Assembly (NCBI GenBank): GCA_937894515.1
Contig: CALCRH010000127.1
Span: 1 to 10,637, forward strand
DNA from: an uncultured Clostridia bacterium
GTDB taxonomy: Bacteria > Bacillota > Clostridia > Oscillospirales > Oscillospiraceae
Reading direction: 5' to 3'
Length of the DNA: 10,637 bases
Shown here: one piece after another, positions 1-6,504 of the stretch
How positions within the stretch are numbered: the first letter of the stretch is position 1
Layout: every line of letters starts with the position of its first letter
Translations under genes and position numbers: made by a program
Notes under the pieces: generated by a model
Seen by the model: only the letters and a program-made list of their open reading frames with translations
Database searches by the model: none
Told to the model about the DNA's origin: nothing

Positions 1-2
1 AA

Positions 3-266
3 CGCTTATTATGGAGTGAAGAGTGTTTTTGGAACTGGAATGGCAAGCAGGCACATAATATAGCTTTTTATTATTTGGTTGAATTATGTGACGGATATGA
101 GATTCCTGATAATGGTGAGTTTGTGTCACAGAAAGACAATTGTAATGTAGTTATTGGTTGGATTCCAATCGATACAATTCAAAATATAACTATATATCCT
201 GAGTTTTTAAGGGAAGAAATATATCATTTGGATGAGCCTATGAAACATTTTGTTTCAAAAGGATAA
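3..266 (+). CDS. Nudix-type hydrolase, C-terminal fragment (cut by the window edge)
   Basis: An open frame enters from the left edge with no stop and ends at TAA 264-266, giving about 87 residues. It reads through NGKQAHNIAFYYLVEL, then an IPDNGEF stretch, then IGWIPID, and closes with IYPEFL and a KHFVSK-like tail. This order resembles the C-terminal half of bacterial Nudix proteins (strands after the Nudix box, then a W-x-P segment and a YPEFL helix). The Nudix box itself would lie to the left of the window, so catalytic competence cannot be judged. A TTG at 75 could be mistaken for a start, but the frame and the family-like sequence continue upstream of it. Composition is AT-rich, as in the following gene and unlike everything after about 650. 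The family call is by resemblance only. Confidence 0.6.
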   Translation, partial: RLLWSEECFWNWNGKQAHNIAFYYLVELCDGYEIPDNGEFVSQKDNCNVVIGWIPIDTIQNITIYPEFLREEIYHLDEPMKHFVSKG

Positions 267-290
267 TCGAGGATACATTATAGTTTGATG

Positions 291-303
291 TGGAGGTAAT
301 AGC
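291..303 (+). promoter_or_regulatory. Strong Shine-Dalgarno site of the small gene at 304
   Basis: GGAGG at 292-296 sits 7 bases before ATG 304, which fixes that start. Such a strong site is typical of Firmicutes and is not seen before the genes between 1690 and 4610, so it helps assign this end of the window to a different lineage. Confidence 0.75.
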
Positions 304-651
304 ATGGCAAAAAAAGAAAGTAATCATATTACCAGTTGTACTATCTCTTGGGAAAATACAGAAGATATTTTGAGCGCTGTAACAAAAATACTTCAAACAG
401 AGATTCATGTTAGACTTTATAATAATGGGTCCTTAATCGGTGGAAGAATATGGCCGATGTCAGAACAACAGAAACAAGAATTGTATAGCGTTTTATATGA
501 ATGCATTGATGACTGGGATTGTGATGATTACTCAGCTGATGAATTTGATAGCAACCACTGGCAGCTTAAGATATGTACACAACGAAGTTGTCTTAGAACA
601 ATTTGTGGGACAATTGATCCACCGCCTCATGGAGTAGAGATTAAGAAGATC
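304..651 (+). CDS. Small uncharacterised Firmicutes-type protein, 3' end lost at a junction
   Basis: The gene starts at ATG 304 behind a GGAGG site, 37 bases after the Nudix fragment and on the same strand. About 115 residues look native: a beta-rich first half (CTISWENTEDIL, then VRLYNNGSLIGGRIW), an acidic middle (CIDDWDCDDYSADEFD), a WQLKI strand, and a CGTIDPPPHGVEIKKI stretch that looks like a family C-terminus. I do not recognise a named family. The shape, a small acidic alpha/beta protein, would suit an immunity or accessory protein, but nothing shows this. The frame continues to a stop at 691-693, but from about 651 the bases are GC-rich and antisense to a MutL gene, so the last dozen or so residues are probably foreign. 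The true end is probably a few codons past the junction. Confidence 0.5.
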
Positions 652-660
652 GAGCCCGCC
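640..660. other. Probable chimeric junction: Firmicutes-like to Bacteroidetes-like DNA
   Basis: Left of this point the sequence is about 30% GC, plus-strand coding, with Shine-Dalgarno sites. Right of it the sequence is 50-70% GC and minus-strand coding, and carries mutL. Two unrelated reading frames on opposite strands both lose family resemblance here. The exact base cannot be placed; the stretch AAGAAGATCGA around 643-654 may be shared by both sides. Confidence 0.8.
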
Positions 661-1692
661 GCCAAGCCCTTCGGCTGTCGTGAAATCCAGTGAGGGGATG
701 GCGTTGTGCTTGCCGAGGGCTTCGCGAACAGCGACCAGGAGAATTTGCCATATTTCCTGCTCGTCGGTAAATTTTATTTCTGTCTTCGTGGGGTGGACAT
801 TGACATCAATCTGGGCGGGGGCGAGGTCCAGGCAGAGAAAGAACGGGACGATGTAGCCTTCGGGAATGAGTCGCTCGTAGGCCGTCTGTATGGCCCGTGC
901 GAAATAGGGGTGGCGCATGAAGCGCTGGTTGGTGATGAAGAACTGGTGGACGTTTTTCTTCTTGGCGCTCTCTGGCGTGCCTACAAATCCAGAGATGCGG
1001 ACGAGTTCGGTCTCTGTGGTGACGGGCAGCAACTGGTTGTCGATGCGTTTGCCGAAGAGACCCAGTATGCGTTGGCGGAAATTGCCTGCTGCCAGTTGGT
1101 GCAGTACCTGGCCGTTGCTGGAGAGAGTGAAAGCCACATCGGGGTGTGCGATGGCCATGCGCTCGAACTCCGTGAGAGTGTTGGCCATTTCGGTGTGGTT
1201 GCTCTTGAGGAACTTGCGGCGTGCGGGGATGTTGAAGAATATGTTGCGCACGGCGAAGTTGGCGCCGACAGGACAGTTGACGGGCTCTTGTGAAGTGATG
1301 CGTGAGCCTTCTATTCTCAGGCAGATGCCGAGGTCGTCCTCGGGGCGTCGTGTGCGTAGTTCCACTTCGGCCACGGCGGCAATGCTGGCCAGGGCCTCGC
1401 CACGGAAACCCATGGTGTGGAGGGCGAAGAGATCCTCGGCCTTCTCTATCTTGCTGGTGGCGTGGCGTTCGAAAGCCAGACGGGCATCCGTCTCGCTCAT
1501 ACCCTTGCCGTTGTCGATGACTTGTATGCAGGTGCGTCCGGCGTCGGTGATGAGGGTCTGCACGTGGGTGGCACCGGCGTCGATGGCGTTCTCCACGAGT
1601 TCCTTGATGACAGAGGCCGGCCGTTGTATCACTTCTCCTGCGGCTATCTGATTGGCTACAGAGTCTGGTAGCAGATGGATGATGTCATTCAT
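651..1692 (-). CDS. mutL: DNA mismatch repair protein MutL, C-terminally truncated
   Basis: MutL couples mismatch recognition by MutS to strand removal in the cytoplasm. The start is ATG 1692. The GHKL ATPase core is complete: KELVENAIDAGA at residues 30-41 (Glu31 and Asn35 of motif I), VIDNGKGM at 58-65, HATSK at 77-81 and GFRGEAL at 95-101. The transducer domain follows, with FITNQRF near 252-258 and DVNVHPTKTEIKF at 296-308. Family resemblance fades after PSLDF (333-337) and the frame beyond about residue 347 is foreign; it would run on to 532, ending in lysine- and cysteine-rich residues unlike MutL. MutL is normally about 600 residues or more, so the linker and the C-terminal dimerisation/endonuclease domain are absent. 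The gene overlaps the OstA-like gene by 8 bases, suggesting translational coupling. The truncation is best explained by the junction and not by natural gene decay. Confidence 0.93.
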
Positions 1693-3400
1693 TGGGCGTG
1701 TCCTCCTTTGTCGTTAGGGTGTTGTCGGGTGCAGGGGCCTCGTCTTTCGGAGTGTCAGAGGGGCTCTCCTGTGTGTTCTCCTGACCGGGTTGTGGTTTGA
1801 GGTATTGCAGAGGTGCCTTGCGGCGTGGCTGCCATTTCAGTTCGCTGCCCGTCTTTTTGGGGCGCCACTCGAAGAGGTCGTATTTGTCAATGGGGCGAAT
1901 ATAGTCAAACCAGGCAAAGTTCGGAAGGAAAGTGTGCTCTTTGGGTGCCAGTCCGAGAGGATACATCAGCCCGTCGGCGGCAGGCCCCTTGATACTGTCC
2001 AGTTGGCCTTTGTCGTCGTAGAGTACCCGGAGCCAGGCGGCTTGCATATATACTTGATAGAGGATGGTGCTGTCCTGCTCGTAGGGGTAGTAGATAACGG
2101 TGCCGTTGCCGTCCACGACATTCTCGTGCATCCGTTTCCCGATGTAATAGGCCCGCATCTGCCGTCCAGCCACTTGGTTGTAGAGGGTGCTATCGAGCCG
2201 TTCCACGAGCAGCGCCTGGTGGTCCACATAGACGGAGTCCACTGTGCTGTCATTGAGGTAGGCCGTGATGCTCTCTCCGAGAATCTGACGGTTGTCGCTC
2301 CACACGATAGGGTCTTTGTAGAGCGTCAGGGTGCTGTCCTGGATGCAGCCAGACAAGGAGTCGCTCACGGCTTGAATGTCGGAGCGGAAGGCACGCACAT
2401 GGTAGTATCCATGGAGACGGCGATAGACGGAGTCCGTGTCCATGTTGTAAGTGAAGGTGCGTAGGGTGTCGGCGTGTACAAACAAGGTGTCGGTGAGTGA
2501 TTGTGAGTAGTCCTTTGCCAAGGCGTGTCCTGTGGCCATAGACTCACCTGTCAATTCGTTGTAGAAGCCATATTCTCCGAGGAGGATGTTGCGATTGACG
2601 GTGTCGCGATAGACGATGTTGCCGAAGGCCTCGGCCAGACCGCTCACCTTGTCATAGTGTAGGCTGTCACCGACGAGTTTGCTGCCTTTGTTGAATAACT
2701 GGGGACGTTCGTAGAGGCGAGCCTGTTTGATGGTGGTGTTGTAGAATCCGCTTTCCGTATAGATGCGTGAGTTGCCGCTGAACAGGTTTGACGGGCCTAC
2801 GAGTTCGCTCCATTTCGTCGTGGTGTTATAGTTGAGCGTGTCGGTGACGAGCCGGAACTCTGGGTTGCGCAGTTCCACGCGGTCGTTGAAGGTGGCCAGG
2901 CGTGTGTCTGTGTGATATTCGCCCCAGTCGGAGGTGAGGTCGTTGTCGCCGTCTATCATCCGGCCTCCTTCAAAGAAATATCCTTTTTTCTCGACGCGGT
3001 CGTAGTTGAGATTGTCGGTGTATAGTTTTGTCTTGCGGTGGGTCATTACGACATTGCGCCTTACTTCGGCAATTTGTGAGTCGCCGCTGTAATAGAGAGA
3101 GTCGCCTGTGAGGGAGAGTGTGTCGCCCTGTACCATTTTCACGCGTCCCACGGCCATGAACGAGTTGCTGGCTTCGTACACCACAGCGCTGTCGCAGGTG
3201 AGTTTCATGCCTGTGTGGGTGATGATGACGTTACCCACGAGGATCTGCGCTCCCGGGTTTTTGTATTGGTCGTATCGCAGTTCGTCGGCATTGACGAGGT
3301 GTACTTTCTCGTCAGTGGTGTGGCGCCGCGGCTTTGCGTTGCTGTGGGTGGGGACGGGAGCGGCATTAGCCGTAGCAAGGATGATGGCCATTGCTATCAT
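1685..3400 (-). CDS. OstA-like (LptA/LptD N-domain type) cell-envelope protein
   Basis: The protein has about 571 residues from ATG 3400. A short hydrophobic, alanine-rich N-terminus (MIAMAIILATANAAPVP) suggests export. The following region (VHLVNADELRYDQYKNPGAQ, then LVGNVIITHTG, then CDSAVVYEASNSFMAVGRV and QGDTLSLTGDSLYY) is the repeating beta-strand pattern of OstA/LptA-type domains in Bacteroidetes, which take part in lipopolysaccharide transport or outer-membrane assembly. Many later strands repeat D-T-L/D-S-V motifs. The last 35 or so residues are low-complexity, rich in Pro, Glu, Asp and Thr. A TTG at 3460 would add 20 hydrophobic residues with an Arg at position 2, a better signal peptide, but that codon lies inside the terminator of the neighbouring HU gene and upstream of a possible promoter, so I prefer ATG 3400. 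The 3' end overlaps mutL, a pairing I recall from Bacteroidetes. Confidence 0.8.
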   Translation of the reverse strand: MIAMAIILATANAAPVPTHSNAKPRRHTTDEKVHLVNADELRYDQYKNPGAQILVGNVIITHTGMKLTCDSAVVYEASNSFMAVGRVKMVQGDTLSLTGDSLYYSGDSQIAEVRRNVVMTHRKTKLYTDNLNYDRVEKKGYFFEGGRMIDGDNDLTSDWGEYHTDTRLATFNDRVELRNPEFRLVTDTLNYNTTTKWSELVGPSNLFSGNSRIYTESGFYNTTIKQARLYERPQLFNKGSKLVGDSLHYDKVSGLAEAFGNIVYRDTVNRNILLGEYGFYNELTGESMATGHALAKDYSQSLTDTLFVHADTLRTFTYNMDTDSVYRRLHGYYHVRAFRSDIQAVSDSLSGCIQDSTLTLYKDPIVWSDNRQILGESITAYLNDSTVDSVYVDHQALLVERLDSTLYNQVAGRQMRAYYIGKRMHENVVDGNGTVIYYPYEQDSTILYQVYMQAAWLRVLYDDKGQLDSIKGPAADGLMYPLGLAPKEHTFLPNFAWFDYIRPIDKYDLFEWRPKKTGSELKWQPRRKAPLQYLKPQPGQENTQESPSDTPKDEAPAPDNTLTTKEDTPNE

Positions 3401-3439
3401 CCCTGCTATATAATATATATAAGGTGTAAGACAAATAAA

Positions 3440-3447
3440 CAAAATTA
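3440..3447 (-). promoter_or_regulatory. Possible Bacteroidetes -7 box for the OstA-like gene
   Basis: The minus strand reads TAATTTTG, an exact fit to TAnnTTTG. It lies 40 bases upstream of ATG 3400, giving a leader of about 30 bases. No TTTG occurs at the usual 19-21 base distance upstream, so support is partial, and the AT-rich surroundings make chance matches likely. Confidence 0.35.
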
Positions 3448-3458
3448 GAATAGTACGC

Positions 3459-3495
3459 AAAAAACGAGCTGCCTTTTTTGGGCAACTCGTTTTTA
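3459..3495 (-). terminator. Rho-independent terminator of the HU gene
   Basis: On the minus strand, AACGAGTTGCC pairs with GGCAGCTCGTT (11 pairs, one G-T wobble; plus-strand arms 3463-3473 and 3481-3491) around a 7-base A-rich loop, followed by a run of T (complement of 3459-3464). It starts 15-20 bases after the HU stop codon. The flanking A and T runs would extend the stem by about three pairs. Confidence 0.85.
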
Positions 3496-3509
3496 TACAG
3501 TCTGATAAA

Positions 3510-3767
3510 TTAGATCAGGCCCTTACCGGCTTTGAATTTAACAGCCTTCTTAGCGGGGATGTTGATAACTTGCTTGGTAGCGGGGTTGATACCCTTGCGA
3601 GCAGCTTTGTTAACAACAGAGAAAGTACCGAAACCAATAAGTTGTACGTTCTCACCTTTCTTTAAGGAAGCAGCGATTGCTTCAACAACAGCGTCAACTG
3701 CCAAAGCGGCGGTCTTCTTGCATTCAACTTTTGCTGCAACGGCAGCAACGAGATCAGCTTTGTTCAT
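3510..3767 (-). CDS. HU-family DNA-binding protein
   Basis: This is an 85-residue nucleoid protein, a little shorter than the usual 90 residues. HU dimers bend DNA without strict sequence preference and help organise the chromosome. The landmarks are clear: MNKADLV at the N-terminus, the GFGTFSV turn at residues 45-51, the DNA-binding arm ARKGINPATKQ at 56-66 with the intercalating proline at 62, and the C-terminal IPAKKAVKFKAGKGL at 70-84. The start is ATG 3767. There is no Shine-Dalgarno site, as is normal in Bacteroidetes. The gene has its own promoter at 3838-3869 and a terminator right after the stop, so it is a single-gene transcript. Which HU paralogue this is cannot be told. Confidence 0.95.
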   Translation of the reverse strand: MNKADLVAAVAAKVECKKTAALAVDAVVEAIAASLKKGENVQLIGFGTFSVVNKAARKGINPATKQVINIPAKKAVKFKAGKGLI

Positions 3768-3783
3768 AGTAAAAAATTTTAAT

Positions 3784-3799
3784 AATTAAACGTTTAATT
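3784..3799. repeat. Perfect 16-base palindrome in the HU leader
   Basis: AATTAAACGTTTAATT is its own reverse complement. It lies between the HU promoter and start codon, ending 17 bases before ATG. It could be a protein operator (HU autoregulation or another factor) or a weak leader hairpin. AT-rich sequence makes short palindromes common, but eight uninterrupted pairs with a central CG are more than casual. Confidence 0.55.
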
Positions 3800-3837
3800 T
3801 CGTTATCTCATAGGGCACGCCCCACGATTTACGAGTG

Positions 3838-3869
3838 CAAAGGTACAATTTTTTTTTCAATCCTACAAA
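3838..3869 (-). promoter_or_regulatory. Canonical Bacteroidetes promoter of the HU gene
   Basis: The minus strand carries TTTG (3869-3866), a 20-base spacer, then TACCTTTG (3845-3838), matching the -33 TTTG and -7 TAnnTTTG elements of the Bacteroidetes primary sigma factor with normal spacing. Long A and T tracts surround it (3849-3857 and 3870-3897). Transcription should start near 3832, leaving a leader of about 65 bases. This is among the best evidence for the lineage of this segment. Confidence 0.85.
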
Positions 3870-3904
3870 TTTTTTTTGTGTTTTTTTTCAAAAAAATGTC
3901 TTTT

Positions 3905-4564
3905 TTAGTCAATTTTAGGATGATAATGATAGGAAGAATAGTCGTTTTTGGAATTTTTCGGCCTTTTATTAAAGTGAATATGTTTCCAGCAAAGAATCAA
4001 CAACCATCCGAAAAGCATACCTCCCAGATGCGCAAAATGAGCCACATTATCGCCCGCTGTCGGAGCCAGTCCCGCAAACAATTCAAAGGCGGCATAGATA
4101 ATCACAAACCACCTTGCACGGATAGGAATCGGAATCAAAAAGATAAACAGCGGTATATTCGGGAACAACCAGCCAAAAGCAAACAGTATACCGAACACCG
4201 CACCCGAAGCTCCGATGGTCACACCCGCACTGCCTCCCATCAATGCCCAAACCACCTCCTGTGTGATGGCGGCACCTAATCCGCAAACGAGATAATACAA
4301 AGCAAACTTTTTGCTGCCCCATTCGTTCTCAATAATAGGACCGAACATCCAAAGGGCAAACATATTACAGAAGATGTGACTTAAGTTGGCGTGCATAAAC
4401 ATATACGTTAGCGGTTGCCAGAAATGGAAATGAGGACTCGTAACATAATACAATCCCATCACCCCGCTCAAACTCAACCCCATACGCATAAGCAAAACAT
4501 CCAAACACCAACAAATAATGTTGGCTAACAAAATATACTTAGTAACTACCGGTAAATTTCTCAT
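3905..4564 (-). CDS. Rhomboid-family intramembrane serine protease
   Basis: This 219-residue integral membrane protein has about six hydrophobic segments, the core rhomboid fold. It would cleave transmembrane substrates within the inner membrane. The active site is intact: GASGAVFG at 118-125 places the nucleophile at Ser120, and AHLGG at 178-182 gives the catalytic His179. The H-x4-H-x3-N pattern (His58, His63, Asn67) supplies the conserved second-helix residues, and a WxxxT-like loop precedes it (WQPLTYMF). The cytoplasmic tail is basic and then histidine- and tyrosine-rich (KRPKNSKND, then HYHPKID). The start is ATG 4564, preceded by short TTTAGAG-type repeats and no ribosome binding site. 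It lies 42 bases after the PorX-type fragment and 137 bases before the HU start. The native substrate is unknown. Confidence 0.92.
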   Translation of the reverse strand: MRNLPVVTKYILLANIICWCLDVLLMRMGLSLSGVMGLYYVTSPHFHFWQPLTYMFMHANLSHIFCNMFALWMFGPIIENEWGSKKFALYYLVCGLGAAITQEVVWALMGGSAGVTIGASGAVFGILFAFGWLFPNIPLFIFLIPIPIRARWFVIIYAAFELFAGLAPTAGDNVAHFAHLGGMLFGWLLILCWKHIHFNKRPKNSKNDYSSYHYHPKID

Positions 4565-4613
4565 AACTCTATACTCTAAACTACTCTAAACTCTAAACTC
4601 TCAACTCTAAACT
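4565..4613. repeat. Degenerate short tandem repeats before the rhomboid gene
   Basis: The plus strand repeats ACTCTAAA with small changes: copies appear near 4573, 4583, 4590 and 4604, with truncated forms between them. On the coding strand this is TTTAGAG repeated at 7-14 base steps. The array fills the gap between the PorX-type stop and the rhomboid start and begins inside the last PorX codons. Confidence 0.7.
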
Positions 4614-5000
4614 ATCTTAGGCACCAATGTGACCAAAGGAATCAGCATCTCCTCCATTGAGATGCCCCCGTGCTGGAAGGTGTCTTTATAATATTGTGCA
4701 TAATAATTAAAGTTATTGGGATAACCAAAGAAATCGTTCCCTGTGCAAAACATATAACTGCTGCTTAAGTTCGGACTGGGCAGTCCCACTTTATCGGGAT
4801 GGTCCAAAACAAACACGTCCTTCGATTGGCAATTCAATGCCTTACCCACTTTGTATCGCAAATTGGTATTTGTATTCTTATCCCCAATAATCAGCACGGA
4901 GTTCTGTACACGCACCGTTCCGTGGTCTGTCGTGAGCACGATCTTATACCCTAATTCCGCGATGCGCTTCTGCAGTTCGGTCCACAGGGCCGAATCAAAC
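4607..5000 (-). CDS. porX: PorX-type protein, C-terminal PglZ domain only (5' end lost)
   Basis: About 130 residues at the C-terminus match the PglZ (alkaline-phosphatase-superfamily) domain of PorX, a response regulator of Bacteroidetes linked to type IX secretion and envelope control. Key signs in order are KIVLTTDHGTVRV (metal-binding DHG), NTNTNLRYKVGKALN, LPSPNLSSSYMF, YPNNFNYYAQYYKD and TFQHGGISMEEMLIPLVTL before the TAG stop at 4607-4609. The receiver domain, helical linker and most of the PglZ fold, together roughly three quarters of the usual 500-plus residues, are missing. The open frame instead continues to 5218 as a GH2-type N-terminus that belongs to another organism. Resemblance begins somewhere between 4990 and 5035. 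The downstream neighbour is the rhomboid gene. Confidence 0.85.
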
Positions 5001-5035
5001 CCTTCCGGTGCCGTCGGCAAGGGTCGCAGGATTCC
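4985..5035. other. Probable chimeric junction: Bacteroidetes-like to Clostridia-like DNA
   Basis: A single minus-strand frame changes from a glycoside hydrolase family 2 N-terminus (ending near GKIADPYVADG) to the PglZ end of a PorX-type protein (from about SALWTELQKR). The two families have no known natural fusion. The stretch between them, LRPLPTAPEGFD, cannot be assigned to either side. Confidence 0.8.
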
Positions 5036-5218
5036 GTCGGCGACATAGGGATCGGCGATCTTTCCGTTCCGGAAGAGAACTGTACGTACATCGGATGGCA
5101 CCGAGGGCACATCCATCCAGCCCTCTCTCGTACGCAGGACATCCGCAGCGCCTTCGGGACCTATGCAGAGCGGCTGTTCCAAAAGGTTCCAGTTTTCCGA
5201 TAACGATATGCTTTTCAT
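5033..5218 (-). CDS. GH2 beta-mannosidase-like enzyme, N-terminal fragment
   Basis: About 62 residues from ATG 5218 look like the start of a glycoside hydrolase family 2 beta-mannosidase: a first strand with W10 (SLSENWNLLEQ), then WMDVPSVPSDV at residues 34-44, then LFRNGKIADPYVADG at 48-62, corresponding to the conserved vPgdvh...G.I.DPy motif of that family. Such enzymes release beta-linked mannose and are usually about 800 residues; the rest is lost at the junction. ATG 5218 is preferred over the in-frame TTG at 5227 because AAAGG lies 11 bases upstream of the ATG but only 2 bases from the TTG. It is the fourth gene of the run that begins at 8601, 32 bases after the MFS gene. The substrate is inferred from the family only. 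Confidence 0.7.
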
Positions 5219-5250
5219 TTCTTTCAATACCTTTCTTTCAGATTATTCCT

Positions 5251-6471
5251 TCATTCCCTGTTTGCATCGCTTTCCGCTTTTTCTTTCAGAAGCTTCCGGA
5301 TCACCACAAGAGATATCAGGCCGCCGGCAAAAAGCAGCAGGCCATACCCGGCCATGGTGAGGATCACACCAAATCTGTCGATCAGCGGGATCGTGATCAC
5401 GCCTGCAACCGCAATACCGAGCAGACACAGCGCCACCCTCCAGGCGGTGTACTGGCTCATGATTTCGTAATCCACGATGGGAACAATGGCGACAGGGCAT
5501 AGCATCTCCAGCATTACTTTAAAGAAAAACGCCAGTGCATAAACAATAAGGAACACTTTTACATTATTTCCGACGAAGGCCATAGGCATCAACAGGAAAA
5601 GCGCTGTGCTGGAGACCAGGATCAGTTCCGCGTCGATCCGTTTTAGGGCCAGCCGGCGATAAACAAAGTACGTAAGGAACATGGCAATGTTTCCCAAAGT
5701 CACCATAAGGCCCGCTGTCACGGAATCAATGAGTCCCATGTGATAGCCGACGGCAGTAAACAGGTTGAATGCACCGGTTCCCAGACCCCGGAAAATATTC
5801 GGCAGGATTAGAAGTGTGAAGGGTCTATAAGAAAGCAGGCGGATCTTTCGTCCTGTTTTCTGCATTCTGTCCGCATTGACATCCACCTCCCGGAACTTTA
5901 GCCACAACCAGGAGCAAAACAGGATTATAAAACTGCACAAGACCCCCACCGCTGCCATGGTGGAATGATAATCTCCTGCCTCTATGGCTCTTGTGAGAAC
6001 GGCGCTGGATACGATGGAGATCACGCCGGTGATCATCCCTGCAACAGCGCAGATCCGGCCATAATCATTAATATCAAAGATCTTGTAGGGAAGCTTGTAG
6101 CCATTCATGCTGGCAAGGCCGATACCCATATACGTGATAAAGCCGGTTGCCATCATGATCCAGAACCTTGCATCCACAGAAAAGCCCCGTACCAGACTGA
6201 TGACGGTTATGGCTGCTGTCACGGGAAGCATGAATAAGTAAAAAATACTGCCCAGTCTGAACAGGTTCTCTTCCTTTTCAAAAAAAGGAGCCAGCAATAC
6301 CATAGCTCCCACTTCTGACACCTGCATGGCAGATACGAAGACCGACACTCTCCGGGCGTCCACGCCATTTTCCAGAAGAAACGACTGAATGATCCCGCCG
6401 GTAATAACAAGACTGAGGACGTTAAAAAGAGCGCTGATCAGATAATTGATTTTTATATTTCTTTTAATCAT
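5251..6471 (-). CDS. Major facilitator superfamily transporter, probably for a sugar
   Basis: This is a 406-residue, highly hydrophobic protein with about twelve membrane segments and a basic loop near the middle (ADRMQKTGRKIRLLSYRP, about residues 200-217), as expected between the two six-helix halves. It would be an inner-membrane secondary transporter. I see no motif that fixes the substrate. The start is ATG 6471, 33 bases after the nagA-like stop, with no strong ribosome binding site. Position in a run with a NanA-like aldolase, a NagA-like deacetylase and a beta-mannosidase suggests uptake or export of an amino sugar, sialic acid or mannoside product. The tail (KLLKEKAESDANRE) is charged and cytoplasmic. 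A drug-efflux role is possible but fits the neighbours less well. Confidence 0.8.
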   Translation of the reverse strand: MIKRNIKINYLISALFNVLSLVITGGIIQSFLLENGVDARRVSVFVSAMQVSEVGAMVLLAPFFEKEENLFRLGSIFYLFMLPVTAAITVISLVRGFSVDARFWIMMATGFITYMGIGLASMNGYKLPYKIFDINDYGRICAVAGMITGVISIVSSAVLTRAIEAGDYHSTMAAVGVLCSFIILFCSWLWLKFREVDVNADRMQKTGRKIRLLSYRPFTLLILPNIFRGLGTGAFNLFTAVGYHMGLIDSVTAGLMVTLGNIAMFLTYFVYRRLALKRIDAELILVSSTALFLLMPMAFVGNNVKVFLIVYALAFFFKVMLEMLCPVAIVPIVDYEIMSQYTAWRVALCLLGIAVAGVITIPLIDRFGVILTMAGYGLLLFAGGLISLVVIRKLLKEKAESDANRE

Positions 6472-6504
6472 ACCACCAGTACAAAAAGCATACTGTGCTT
6501 TCTG

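Noticed and set aside
532..651. C-terminal extension of MutL past the junction
   Set aside because: Residues after about 347 lose MutL resemblance and lie in AT-rich DNA coding on the other strand; the extension is accidental read-through across the junction.
706..1293. Plus-strand open frame of 195 codons
   Set aside because: It is antisense to the well-supported mutL gene, has no ribosome binding site, and its composition follows from the codon use of MutL in a GC-rich segment.
917..1651. Plus-strand open frame of 244 codons
   Set aside because: It also lies entirely opposite mutL. The Arg-, Ser- and Met-rich translation has no domain pattern and is a by-product of GC-rich coding DNA.
1790..2464. 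Plus-strand open frame of 224 codons
   Set aside because: It is antisense to the OstA-like gene. The Val- and His-rich translation is a mirror of the Asp/Thr-rich coding strand, and there is no start signal.
3849..3905. A/T homopolymer tracts as a terminator after the rhomboid gene
   Set aside because: No GC-rich stem precedes the tracts on the minus strand; they are better read as AT-rich DNA around the HU promoter.
600..5218. Horizontal transfer of a Bacteroidetes island into a Clostridium-like genome
   Set aside because: Both ends cut housekeeping genes mid-domain, no integrase, transposase or flanking repeat is present, and the two flanks differ from each other in GC content, so a single recipient genome does not explain them.
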